Assembly: GCA_963922865.1 (NCBI GenBank) | Contig: CAWUJK010000002.1 | Location: 1-64,000 of the forward strand | Length of the DNA stretch: 64,000 nt | Origin: CAWUJK01 sp963922865 | GTDB taxonomy: Bacteria; Patescibacteriota; Gracilibacteria; BD1-5; UBA6164 | Direction: 5' to 3' | Part shown: piece after piece, positions 53,465 through 64,000 of the stretch | Layout: every line of letters begins with the position of its first letter | How positions within the stretch are numbered: the first letter of the stretch is position 1 | Translations under genes and position numbers: made by a program | The notes under the pieces: generated by a model | Databases searched by the model: none | Seen by the model: only the letters and a program-made list of their open reading frames with translations | Told to the model about the DNA's origin: nothing

Positions 53465-53501
53465 ACAAAAAACTACAAAAATTATTTTTGTAGTTTTTTG
53501 T
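53465..53501 (-). terminator. rpoC terminator
   Basis: ACAAAAAACTACAAAAA / TTTTTGTAGTTTTTTGT hairpin, 8 nt after the rpoC stop. Confidence 0.85.
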
Positions 53502-53508
53502 TTTATAA

Positions 53509-56500
53509 TTAGAAATCACTCTCATGTTCCATTTTTGCATTTAATTCTTCAAGTTTTCTAGCAGAGATATCTTCTTCAAGTTCTTCAGCATTAAAATATT
53601 CTTCAGATATATTGTCAGCTTCAATTTCCATACCAGATAATTTTCTATATTGTTTCCCTGCAGGTATAAGTCTACCAATAATTACATTTTCCTTAAGTTC
53701 TTGAAGTTTATCAATCTTAGCAGAAACTGAACCTTCAACAAGAACTCTAACCGTTTCTTGGAAACTTGCTGCTGACAACCATGAGTCAGTATGAAGAGAT
53801 ATTTTTGTAAGACCAAGAAGTAATCTCTCACCAAATGGTGCTCTTTTTCATTCTCTAACAAGTTTATCAGCATTCTTTTTATAAGAAATAACATCAACAA
53901 TATCTCATGGAAAAAATTCTCAGTCTCATTTATCAAGTATTCTAACTTTAGAAAACATTTGTCTTGTAACAAGTTCTATATGTTTAGAGTTTACAGTTTG
54001 ACCTTGAGAAGAATATATAGATTTTATTTCATCAACTATATATTGTTCAGCTTTAATAACTCAAGCAACTTGCATAAGTTTAGCAATATTTAAGGCTCAA
54101 TTAGTCAATTTTTCTCAAGCTTTAACTATATCTCATTGCTTAACTAAAAGATTTTTTCAAAGAGGAAACTCATAATCATAACTTCTAGGAACTTCATCTT
54201 CTATTATGATAACTCAATCCTCTATTTTTCTTACAATTCAAGAAAATTGTGATACTAATCTTTGTTTTTCAGATTTATTTCTAGCGATTATTTGTTTTGC
54301 TTTAACAACAGAGCCAACTTTAACAGCTACTTCAAATTTTGAACTATAATAATATTCTTGTTTTTGTATACTGTCTGCTGTAACTGTTACTATCGTATTT
54401 TTCTCATTAGAACTTATAGATACAGTTCCATCAATATCAATTATTTCAGCCTCAACCTTAGGGCTTCTAGCCTCAAATAATTCTTCAACACGAGCAAGAC
54501 CTTGAGTCATATCTCAACCTTCTTGTACTACTCATCAACTATGAAAAGTTCTCATTGTAAGTTGAGTACCTGGTTCTCAAATAGATTGAGCTGCAATAAC
54601 TCATACAGGAGTTCATATTTCAACTTGATCACTCAATCAAAGATCTAAACCATAACATTTTTTACAAACTCAACCCTCAGTTTCACAAGTTAAAACAGAT
54701 CTAATATTAACTTCGTTTATATCATTTTTAATAATTATTTCAAGAATTTTTTTATCAATAACTGTTCATTCATCTATTATGATATTTCATGAAGAATCTT
54801 TTACAGGGGTAGCTAAACTATGAGAAAATAGTCTATCTTCAAAACTTTCATTAAACACTCATTGTGTTGAGTTCTTACTAACAGTTTTAAAATGAACTGT
54901 ATTACAGTCATCTTCTTTGACTATTATATTTTGAGATGCATCTACAAGTCTTCTAGTTAAATAACCTGATTGAGCTGTTTTAAGAGCGGTATCTGCTTTA
55001 CCTTTTCTTCATCCATGGGTTGCAATAAAATACTCAAGTGTAGAAAATCATTCTTTCAAATTTGATTTGATAGGTAGTTCTATAGTTTCTCAAGTAGCTG
55101 AAGCTACTAATCATTTCATACCACACATTTGAGTAAGATTTCAAAGATTTCATCTAGCTCAAGAATCAATAAAATTAAATATATGATTTGAATCAGGGAA
55201 AAGAGTCTTCATTTCTGATTCTATTTGATTTTTTACTTTTGCCCATACTTTAATAGAACCTATAGTTTTCTCTTCTTGGGTTAAAAATCAAGCCCAAGTT
55301 TTCTTTTGAATATACTTAACTTTTTCCTCTGCTTCAAGCAATAGTTTATCCTTGTTATCAGGAGTTATCATATCATTTTTAGAAATAGAAAGTCATGAAA
55401 TAGTAGAGTATTTATATCAAAAGTTTTTTATATCATCTACAAATTTACTAGTAATTTCTCAACCTAACTTTTCAAAAGATAAAGCAAGTATTTTTTGAAG
55501 AGCTTTTTTGTTTAAAGTCTCATTTATGAATCCTAATCATTCAGGTACTACTTCATTAAAAAGCAATCTACCATACGTAGTTTCATATATAGATTTATTA
55601 ACCCTAACTTTTATAAGAGATTTCATCTCTATAGCTCAAGCCTCATAAGCTCAAGTTGCATCATTTATTCAAGAAAAAATTTGTCATTCTCATAAAGCTC
55701 ATTTCCTAATAGATGTTACATAATATGCTCACAAAATCATATCTTGACTTGGTGAAACTATAGGTTCTCAACTAGAAGGAGCAAGTAAATTTTTAGAAGT
55801 AACCATTAATTCTCTAGCTTCTGCTTGAGCTTTTGGTGTGATTGGCAAGTGTACTGCCATTTGATCACCATCAAAATCTGCATTAAAAGCTGTACAAGTA
55901 AGAGGATGAAGTTGTATAGCTTTTCATTCAATCAAGACTGGTCTAAAAGCTTGTACTGAAAGTCTATGTAGAGTTGGAGCTCTATTCATTAAAACATATT
56001 TATCTTCTATAACATCATCCAAAGCATCCCAAACTTCCTTACTAGAGTTTTCTATAATTTTTTCTGCATGTTTTATATTATAAACAACTCAGTCTTCTAT
56101 AAGTTTGGAGATGATAAATGGTTTAAAAAGTGTTAAAGCCATTTTTTTAGGTATTCAACACTCATCTATTTTAAGATTTGGTCAAACTACTATTACAGAT
56201 CTACCAGAATAATCAACTCTCTTACCAAGTAAATTTTGTCTAAATCTACCTTGTTTACCTTTTAGTATCTCAGTTAATGATTTTAATTTTTTCTTATTAG
56301 CTGTTACAAACCCAGATCTATTAGTTCTAGTCTCACCTGTAATAAGCATATCAACAGATTCTTGTAACATTCTTTTTTCATTTTTGAGTATTACATCAGG
56401 AGCTCATAGTTCTATTAATTTTTTAAGCCTATTATTTCTATTTATAACTCTTCTATACAAATCATTTAGATCTGAAGAAGCAAATCTTCAACCATCAAGT

Positions 56501-57534
56501 TGAATCATTGGTCTTAAATCTGGTGGTAATATTGGTAAAGCTTCCAAAATAAACCACTCTGGTTTTTGATCAGATTTCAAAAGACTTGAAGCAAGTTTTA
56601 TTTTTTGCATAAGTTTTTTCTGTTTGATTGCAGTAGCTGTTTTAAGTTCTAATTGTTTATCTTTTATAAAAGTTTTTAAATCTATTCTTTTAAGTAATTT
56701 TTGTAAATACTCTGCTCAAGTTCAACCATCAAAAACATGTGGAAACTTATCATTTAATACTCTATATTCTAGTTCTCCAATAACCTCTCATTGCTTCAAT
56801 GATTTAAGACTTGTTTTTAGTTGCTCAAATTCCTCAACTAAATCATCAAGTCATTTCATAGCTATAGCTTCTGCTTCTGCAAATTTTTTAGAACTCAACT
56901 CTTTGCTTTCTTTTTTGATTTTTAGTTCGTTTATTTCTTTTTGAAGAGTTTTTTGCATTTCTGTTTTTGAAACTTTGTATCTATCTTCAAGTTCTTTTAA
57001 TGCTTCATTTTTCTTATCTCAATATACATCCGTAATTATATAAGATGCAAAATAAACTACTTGTTCGAGTTTTTTAACTGGTAAATCTAGAAGTAATCAT
57101 ATTCTAGAAGGAACTGATTTCATAAACCATATGTGAGCAACAGGAGCATATAAATCAATATGTCACATTCTTTCCCTTCTAGTTGAAGTTTTTGTTACTT
57201 CAACTCAACATCTTTCACAAACTACTCACTTATATTTTATTCTTTTGTATTTTCAACAAGCACATTCATAATTTTTCATAGGACCAAAAATTTGTTGACA
57301 AAAAAGTCATCATCTTTCTGGTTTTTGGGTTCTATAGTTTATGGTTTCTGATATTAAGACTCTACCATGAGATACTTCTCTAACTTTTTCTGGAGAAGTA
57401 ATTCAAAGAGCTATTCAAGATAGGTTATCCAAATTTTTCCCTTGAGTAACATCTTTTTTTCAAATATTATCACCAATTTGATCAAAATCAGTAATTTTAT
57501 CATTTAAAAAGTTATCTAGTGTTTTATCAAACAT
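53509..57534 (-). CDS. rpoC: RNA polymerase subunit beta'
   Basis: 1341 aa. N-terminal zinc finger ECACGKYKRIKYKGVVCERCG, LPPDLRPMIQLDGGRF, LLGKRVDYSGRSVIVVGP, the active-site NADFDGDQM at about residue 550, and CVQSTHG-type bridge/trigger regions with glycines from TGA. Shorter than the E. coli subunit, lacking large lineage inserts. Start ATG 57532-57534. Confidence 0.97.
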
Positions 57535-57632
57535 GGGTATTTTTATTAGTTATTAAATTAGAGTGGATTAGTAAAGTTTATAAACTTACTTACATGAAAA
57601 GTGAAAAAATAATTATTTTAAAACAGTATTTC

Positions 57633-60600
57633 TTATTTATCTTCTTTTTTACTATCATCTTCTTTATTATTTATAACTTCATTTTCTATAGCTATTATTT
57701 CTTCATATCTAGACTTAAGTTCATCTTCTTTATAAGTTAGTTCTTGGTTATCTAGTAAATCTACATCTAATCATATAGCTTGTAATTCCTTTATAAGCAC
57801 ATTAAATGATTCTGGGATATTTGGTTTTTTAATTGGGGATGATTTTATTATAGCTTCATACGCTTGAGTTCTACCAGCAACATCATCAGATTTAATTGTA
57901 ATCATTTCTTGAAGTATATTACTAGCAGCATAAGCTTCTAGTGCCCAAACCTCCATTTCTCACCATCTTTGACCTCAATTTTGAGCTTTACCTCAAAGTG
58001 GTTGTTGAGTAACCATAGAATAAGGTCATACATTTCTAGCATGTATTTTCTCTTCAACTAAATGGTGTAGTTTTAGCATATATTTTTGCCCAACTACAGT
58101 TCTTTCTTTAAATGCCTCTCAAGTTTCTCAATCAAATAATTGGATTTTACCATCATTATCAAGTCATGCTTTTGACAATAAATTATCAACTTCTCATACT
58201 GAAATACCGTTTAATATAGGGCTTGCCACTGTTATACCCAATTTTTTAGCTGCAGCTCAAGCATGTACTTCAAGGATTTGACCAATATTCATTCTTGAAA
58301 CTACTCAAAGTGGGTTTAATATAATATCAACAGGATTTCAATCTTTATCAAAAGGCATATCTTCTATAGGAACTATTCTAGAAACTATTCATTTATTACC
58401 ATGCCTACCTGCCATTTTATCTCAAACTTCAAGCTTTCTAGTGGCTGCAACAAAAACTTTTACTTGCATAAATACTCAAGTTGGAAGATTATCTCCATTT
58501 TCTTTTTTCAAAACTTCCACATTTAAAACTTTTCATCATTGTCATGAGGGTAGTCTTAAAGAGCTGTCTTTAACATCTTTTGATTTATCTCAAAATATAG
58601 CTCTTAAAAGTCTTTCTTCTGGGGTTAAATCTTGTTCTCCTTTTGGTGTAATTTTTCAAACTAATATACTTCATCATTCAACATTTGCTCAAATTCTAAC
58701 TATTCAATCTGCTCATAAATCTTTAAGTTTAGTTGCAGATACATTTGGTATATCATCTGTTGTTTGTTCAGCTCAAAGTTTCGTTTCACGGACATCTAAA
58801 GAATATTCTTTAATATGTACTGAGGTATAATAATCTTTTTCAACAAGTCTTTCTGAAATAATTATAGCGTCTTCAAAATTAAAACCTTTCCATGGCATAT
58901 AAGCTACAGTTAAATTTCTTCAAAGAGAAAGTTCTCAATTATCAATAGCGTGTCAATCACATAAGATATCTCATGATTTTATTTTATCTCATCTTGACAC
59001 TAATGGTTTTTGATGAACTATCATATCATGAGTTGATCTTCAAAAAGTTCTTAGTTCATATAATTTTTTATCTCATGATTTATAAAGCACAGATATATGT
59101 TTAGCATCAACTCATATAACTTCTCAATCATCTTCTGCTAGTATAACATATCATGATCTTTCTCCAATAATTCTTTCCATTCATGTTCATACTATTGGAG
59201 CTTCAGGTTTAACTAAAGGAACAGCTTGTCTCATCATGTTAGATCCCATTTCAGCTCTAGTAGCATCATCGTGTTCCATAAATGGTATAAGACTTGTTTC
59301 AATAGACATTATTTGTTTTGGTGAAACATCTATATGTGTTACTTGTCTAACATAAGATAGTGTTGGTTCAGTATTTTGTCTTGCAGGAAGTCTAGTTTTT
59401 GTAAAGTTACCAAATTCATCTATTTTTGTATTTGCTTCAGCTATAGTTAATACTTTTTCTGCTTCAGCGTCAAAATATTCATATTTTTTACCTAAATATC
59501 ATCTAACTTCAATTTTATCAGCAGAGATTTTAGACATCATAGATTTAGCATCTTTTTCTGTTATGTATTGTTTTTCTTTTACTAGTATTTTTCCATCATC
59601 TCATATTATATCATCCAAAGCTACTTTATTTATAGGATCTTTTCAGTCATTTTTAACATAGTGTTCAACTTCCCTAAAAGGTGTTATTAAAAATCAGTAT
59701 TTATCAACTTTTGCATATGTTGCTAAATGCAATACTAAACCAATATTTGGTCATTCTGGAGTAGCTATAGGACATATTCTACCATACTGAGTTGGATGAA
59801 CATCACGTACTTCAAAACTAGCTCTTTCTCTTGTTAATCAACCTGGTCACATCGCTGTTATTCTTCTTTTGTGCGCTATTTCACTAAGAGGATTTGATTG
59901 ATCCATAAACTGAGAAAGTTGTGAACTACCAAAAAATTCTTTTAAAATAGCTACTATTGGTCTAGAATTTATAAATGTTCATGGGGTGGCATCTTCCAAG
60001 TCAAGAATTGTCATTCTATCTTTTGCTATTCTCTCCATTCTAGCTATACCAACTTTAATTTTATCTCACACTAATTCTCAAACAGATCTAAGCCTTCTAT
60101 TTCATAAATGGTCAATGTCATCAATAATGAATCATTTTTGTCCATTTTTTAATCTAAGATAGTATTTTAATGATACAATCAAGTCATCTAGACTTAAAAA
60201 TTTACCTTGTTTAGAAGAATATTTAGTTTCTATTCAAAGTTTAGATGTCATTTTCAATCTAGCTATTTCCCCCAAATCAAATCTTCTCTCATCATTAAAT
60301 GTTAATTCAAACAATTCTTCCACTCTCTCATCAGTTGCTAAGTCTCATGGTCTTAACAATTTGTAAAGTATGTGCAAGGCTTCTAGTCTATTAGTAGTTT
60401 TATCTTTTTCTAAAGTTGGAGCTATATGGTTAACCATAATTTCTTCTCATAAATCAGAAAAACTATCAATTATTTCAGCATTTGATTCTAATCCAAAAGC
60501 TCTTAAAACTACTGAAATTGGCAATTTTCTTTTTTTATCTATTTTAACATTTATTATTCACTTTTTTTCTATATCTATCTCAAACCAAGATCATTTAGCT

Positions 60601-61100
60601 GGGATAATTTTAAGTGAATGGTTTCACTCATTAAGAGTAAAAAATATACCTGTAGATCTGATTATCTGATTTACTATAACTCTTTCTATTCAATTTATTA
60701 TAAATTTTGCATCATTTGTCATCAAAGGGATTCCACCCATATAAACTTCTTGTTCTTTTATTTCTCAACTTTCTTTATTAAGCATTTCAAGCTTAACTTT
60801 CATAGGAGCATCATAATTTAGGTTTTTTCTAACACATTCTCTTGTTGTATACTTAGGTTCTTCTATTTTTATTCATTTATAATAAATACTAACTTTTTCT
60901 TCAGAAAAATCCTCAATTGGAAAACTGTCTGCAAATACTTTATCTAAACCATTAGTTAAAAAATCATTATAAGACTGAAGTTGTACTTCCAATAAGTCTG
61001 GGAATCAAGCTATGGATGTGTCATCAGTAAAATAATGTCTTGCTTTTATATCATATAAAGAACCAATTTCTTTATCTTTATTTAGAGCTTTTTTAGGCAT
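57633..61100 (-). CDS. rpoB: RNA polymerase subunit beta
   Basis: 1155 aa. All main blocks are present: SFPIEDFSEE, the rifampicin pocket FFGSSQLSQFMDQSNPLSEI with HKRR (about residue 395), GFEVRDVHPTQYGRICPIA-like fork region, MPWKGFNFEDAIIISERL, VAATRKLEVGDKMAGRHGNK and the C-terminal GGKAQNGGQRWGEMEVWALE with tail EDDSKKEDK. Co-directional with rpoC, 98 nt apart. Many invariant glycines are TGA. Confidence 0.97.
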
Positions 61101-61283
61101 CTGTATTAATATAGGTTACAAAATAATAACACCTTAGTTTTTATTTTCTATAAATCACAAACAAGGTTTTAAATAGCAAAAAACAGCCCTACTATTCCAG
61201 CCGATACAAAATCAAAAGTAGTGCAAGTTAAAATTGATTATAAAAAAAAAGAAATAAAATACAAATTTTAATTCTTTTTTATG

Positions 61284-63569
61284 TTATTTTATTTTGATAA
61301 ATTTTTTTTCTTCATCAATAAAAAATTTTGGTTTATTTTTGATAGATATTTGATATGCATACCCTTTGTTTAAAACTCTTTTTATTTCTATTTTATCTCC
61401 TATGTTTATCATAATAACTCAGGTTTGTTCTATAGAGCTAACTACTTCAGATACATTTTTAAAACTAGAGGAAGGATTAATTTTTTTTATAAGATTATAT
61501 ATTAGTTTTCATGGTGTATCTCAGCTTTTAACTTCAATATTAGTAGTTTTACCATATCTTAATTTATAACTTACTTTTCGTGTTGTATTTTTAGAATTTA
61601 CTATTTTATAATTTGATTTCCTAGCTTTGGATTTATCATATCAAGGAAATAGTTCTATGAATTTATCATCAATAAGTTTTAATGTTATATTATCAGGGGC
61701 TCTATGATGAAATTTAATGTATAATTCTCTAATCTTGTATATATCTCATTTTAAACTTAATTCAATGAGTTTTTTTGTTTTGGGGTTTCAAAAAAGATCT
61801 GATATAAGTAAAACAGTTTGTTCAGAAGCCGAAAGTTTTTTCAAATTTTGGTCTTCTGGTTTTCATATTTTTGATTTTTCTAATTTAAGTGCTGGGAAAT
61901 TATTTAGTACAGGCTCTATGATTCTTTTAAGAGCCGTTTCATAAGAACTTGTATTCCATTCTTTTCTTTTTAGAGTTTTATTTTCAACAAATTTACCATT
62001 TCCTACTAAATACTGATAATACCCCGAAGCAGAACTTTCTCAGGAATAGATATCTATATTATATCATCAAGAGCTTTCTATCATAAGAAAAACTTTTAGT
62101 AATTGTTTAAGGTTTTCTATTTCTTCATTTCATATATTTAAATCAAGGTGGTGTTTTGATATTTCTTTTATAGATTTTATTGTTTTTTCTGATAAGCCAA
62201 ATTTATCAATGAGTTTATTAAGCATTATTCATCATGGTTTTAATCAATTTTCTCATTCAAATATGTCATATATATCATCAATACTATTTATAACTCATAA
62301 TGCTTTCATTTTTATAAAAAGATTAATACTTTGTTTATTTTTTGATAATGGATATGATTTAAATATTTGTATAATATAACTTTTATCTGAAGATAATAGT
62401 TCATTAGGAATAGAAGATGATTTTTTCATCTTTTCAAATTCTTTAATTAATTTTTTTGTTATATACTCTTTTTTAATTCATAATTTTGATAAAAAATTTT
62501 TTAGTTCCAATTTTTCATCTACACTAGAAAGAAGAATATAGCATCATAAAATAGTTTTATATTTTTTTTGTATTATTGAGCTTATATTGATCTCTTCTTT
62601 TAGGTTTTCTTTTGCTTTTGAAATTCTTGGATGTTCTAAAGGATTTGTTCTTCTTTTTTCATTGATTTTTACATATATATCTCTATCAATATATGGATAT
62701 TGATTCTCCATTATATTTCTAAGCTGTATTTCATTTAAGTGAAGAGATCTTTTGCTTAATTTTTCAAAATCAGAAATATTTTTATTTGGGTATTTATCAT
62801 AAAAATATTGCAAATATGCTAGTGAAAAAGATTTAAAAAAGCTATAGTATGGTTCTTGGTTATGATATTGAATATCAAGGCTATTATTTATATCAGTATT
62901 ATCTTTTACTATGTCTAATGATATTTCATAAGCTTTTATATATGATTCTAAAATTGTTCTAGTTTCATTTATGTATTCAATATTGACTTCTTCATAATTT
63001 CAAAGCATTTTTTCAATGTTGTTTTTTATTTTTTCTTGCCATGGTTTAATTATAAATTCTTTGTTTTTTATATAATCTTTTTCTAATAGATAAAGTTCTT
63101 TATATAAAAATAATTTTTCTCGTAAAAATAGTAAATCTTTTTTTGACAACAAAGGTTTTTTTATATTTTCTAATATGCTAGATCGAATTTTTCTCAAATT
63201 CAATCATAAAGAAGCCTGAAATGACATAATCAGTTCTCAAGATTCTCTATACAAAGAATGGAATTGATTATGTATTTTTATTTGTGCTTCAAGACTTGAT
63301 AAAAACTCAGGTACTGAGTCTAAAGAAAAGCTAAAATCAGATGTTTTTTGATCTATATAAGTATAAAGAGATTGTATACTATAACCAACAAGTTCTTTTG
63401 GAGAAACTAATTTATCAACAAGATTTGAGATGTGTTTTATTAAATCTCTATCATTAAATCTCATCTCTAAAAGCATGATAAAATCTTGTTTATTAAATGC
63501 TCCTTTTTCATTTCAAGTTTTAGGTTTATTTACAAATTTTTCTGAACTAATAGAGATTAGGCTATTCAT
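61284..63569 (-). CDS. Large protein with lytic transglycosylase-like motif
   Basis: 761 aa, no obvious signal peptide. The first 480 residues are helical and charged. Then comes FLMIESSGGYNIDIYSGESS, followed by ASGYYQYLVGNG, resembling the E-S and SA-x-GxxQ blocks of SLT-type murein transglycosylases. A C-terminal LysM-like or NlpC-like strand-rich part (VKSGDTPGKLIYNLIKKINP, then EVVSSIEQTG) follows. It may process peptidoglycan; the family call rests on the short motif. Lies upstream of rpoB on the same strand. Confidence 0.55.
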
Positions 63570-63714
63570 AATTACTTTAATTAATCAAATATAAAACATT
63601 TTAGCATAAATATTTTATGATGTCAAAAAACCGTATAAGTTCATCCTAAATTGCAGTTTGTTAATATCAATATTACCATAAAGACATAAATCTTAAAAAG
63701 GAGGTTAACTAATT

Positions 63715-63760
63715 AAAAAGACTAAATGAACGTTCAATTGAACGTTCATTTAGTCTTTTT
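63715..63760. terminator. 46-bp perfect palindrome, fourth copy of the 26-bp element
   Basis: AAAAAGACTA, arm AATGAACGTTCA, centre AT, arm TGAACGTTCATT, TAGTCTTTTT. It forms a bidirectional intrinsic terminator and overlaps the stop of the following gene. The core arms are the same as the copies at 3860, 13551 and 14169. Confidence 0.8.
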
Positions 63761-64000
63761 AATTTTCTTTTTTATTTAATATAGAAGACTTAAATTTTCA
63801 CTGCTTGTAAGGGGGTATTCTAACTACTTTTATATTTAATTTTTTTTCTTTTATATAGTTTTTTAATTTTTCAACAAAACTTTCTTGATCATATCATAAA
63901 CAAATAATTTTGGGGTCATATAAGTCTAACCATTTAAGTGGATTATTGGTATCTCAAATATGTACTATATCTGATATATTAGATTTTCTTATTGCTTCCA
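63759..64000 (-). CDS. Nucleotidyltransferase (FAD synthetase/cytidylyltransferase-like), C-terminal part
   Basis: About 80 residues in the window; the N-terminus with the HxGH motif is beyond base 64000. SNISDIVHIGDTNNPLKWLD, YDPKIICLGYDQESFVEKL and the end VVRIPPYKQGKFKSSIL match the second half of small adenylyl/cytidylyltransferases. TGA glycines in HIGDTN-type and LGYDQ positions. Confidence 0.65.

Overview
The window is AT-rich bacterial DNA in which UGA is read as glycine (genetic code 25). This points to the Gracilibacteria/Absconditabacteria (BD1-5/SR1) side of the Candidate Phyla Radiation. In-frame TGA sits at invariant glycines in S15, DAHP synthase, RpoB, RpoC, MetK, Cas12a and a Walker A motif. 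The only tRNA-Trp here has anticodon CCA, so it reads UGG and not UGA. All coordinates assume this code; under the standard code almost every gene looks broken.

Layout. 1-1430 has visibly higher G+C and holds three small membrane or secreted proteins, two of them frameshifted. 1434-3435 carries trmB and a DAHP synthase. 3853-17471 is a type V CRISPR-Cas island, almost all on the minus strand. Read in transcription order it is: a second RuvC effector of 1104 aa (14157-17471), decayed NYN and intact AbrB genes, a 45-aa membrane protein, a lone CRISPR repeat, cas12a (8872-12918), three toxin-antitoxin pairs (hicAB and two RelE-type), then cas4, cas1, cas2, a leader and a 9-repeat Cas12a-type array whose last repeat carries a palindrome in place of its loop. 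17591-21995 holds a metallophosphatase, a class B penicillin-binding protein and a MurL-like epimerase.

22149-37232 is mostly housekeeping: rpsO, relA/spoT, a prepilin, a methyltransferase, argS, an AAA ATPase, a lipoprotein, a large TrbL/VirB6-like membrane protein, hisS, metK under a SAM-I riboswitch, and a DEAD-box helicase with an RGG tail. 37702-40987 is accessory: a PH-like membrane protein, a HEPN pair, membrane proteins of unknown role and a serine recombinase relic beside tRNA-Trp. 41154-64000 is core again: tsf, rpsB, rpsA, tRNA-His, gatB, a hibernation factor, guaB1, hemW, a solute-binding protein, a HIT protein, rpoC and rpoB, a transglycosylase-like protein and the end of a nucleotidyltransferase. 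Two further toxin-antitoxin pairs (RHH type and mazEF) are inserted there.

The most interesting part is the CRISPR island. It has one adaptation module and one array, two RuvC effectors with complete catalytic triads, a stand-alone repeat upstream of cas12a that could encode a regulatory guide, toxin-antitoxin modules inside the operon, and a 26-bp palindrome in three copies at this island (array end, AbrB gene, end of effector 2) and once more at 63.7 kb.
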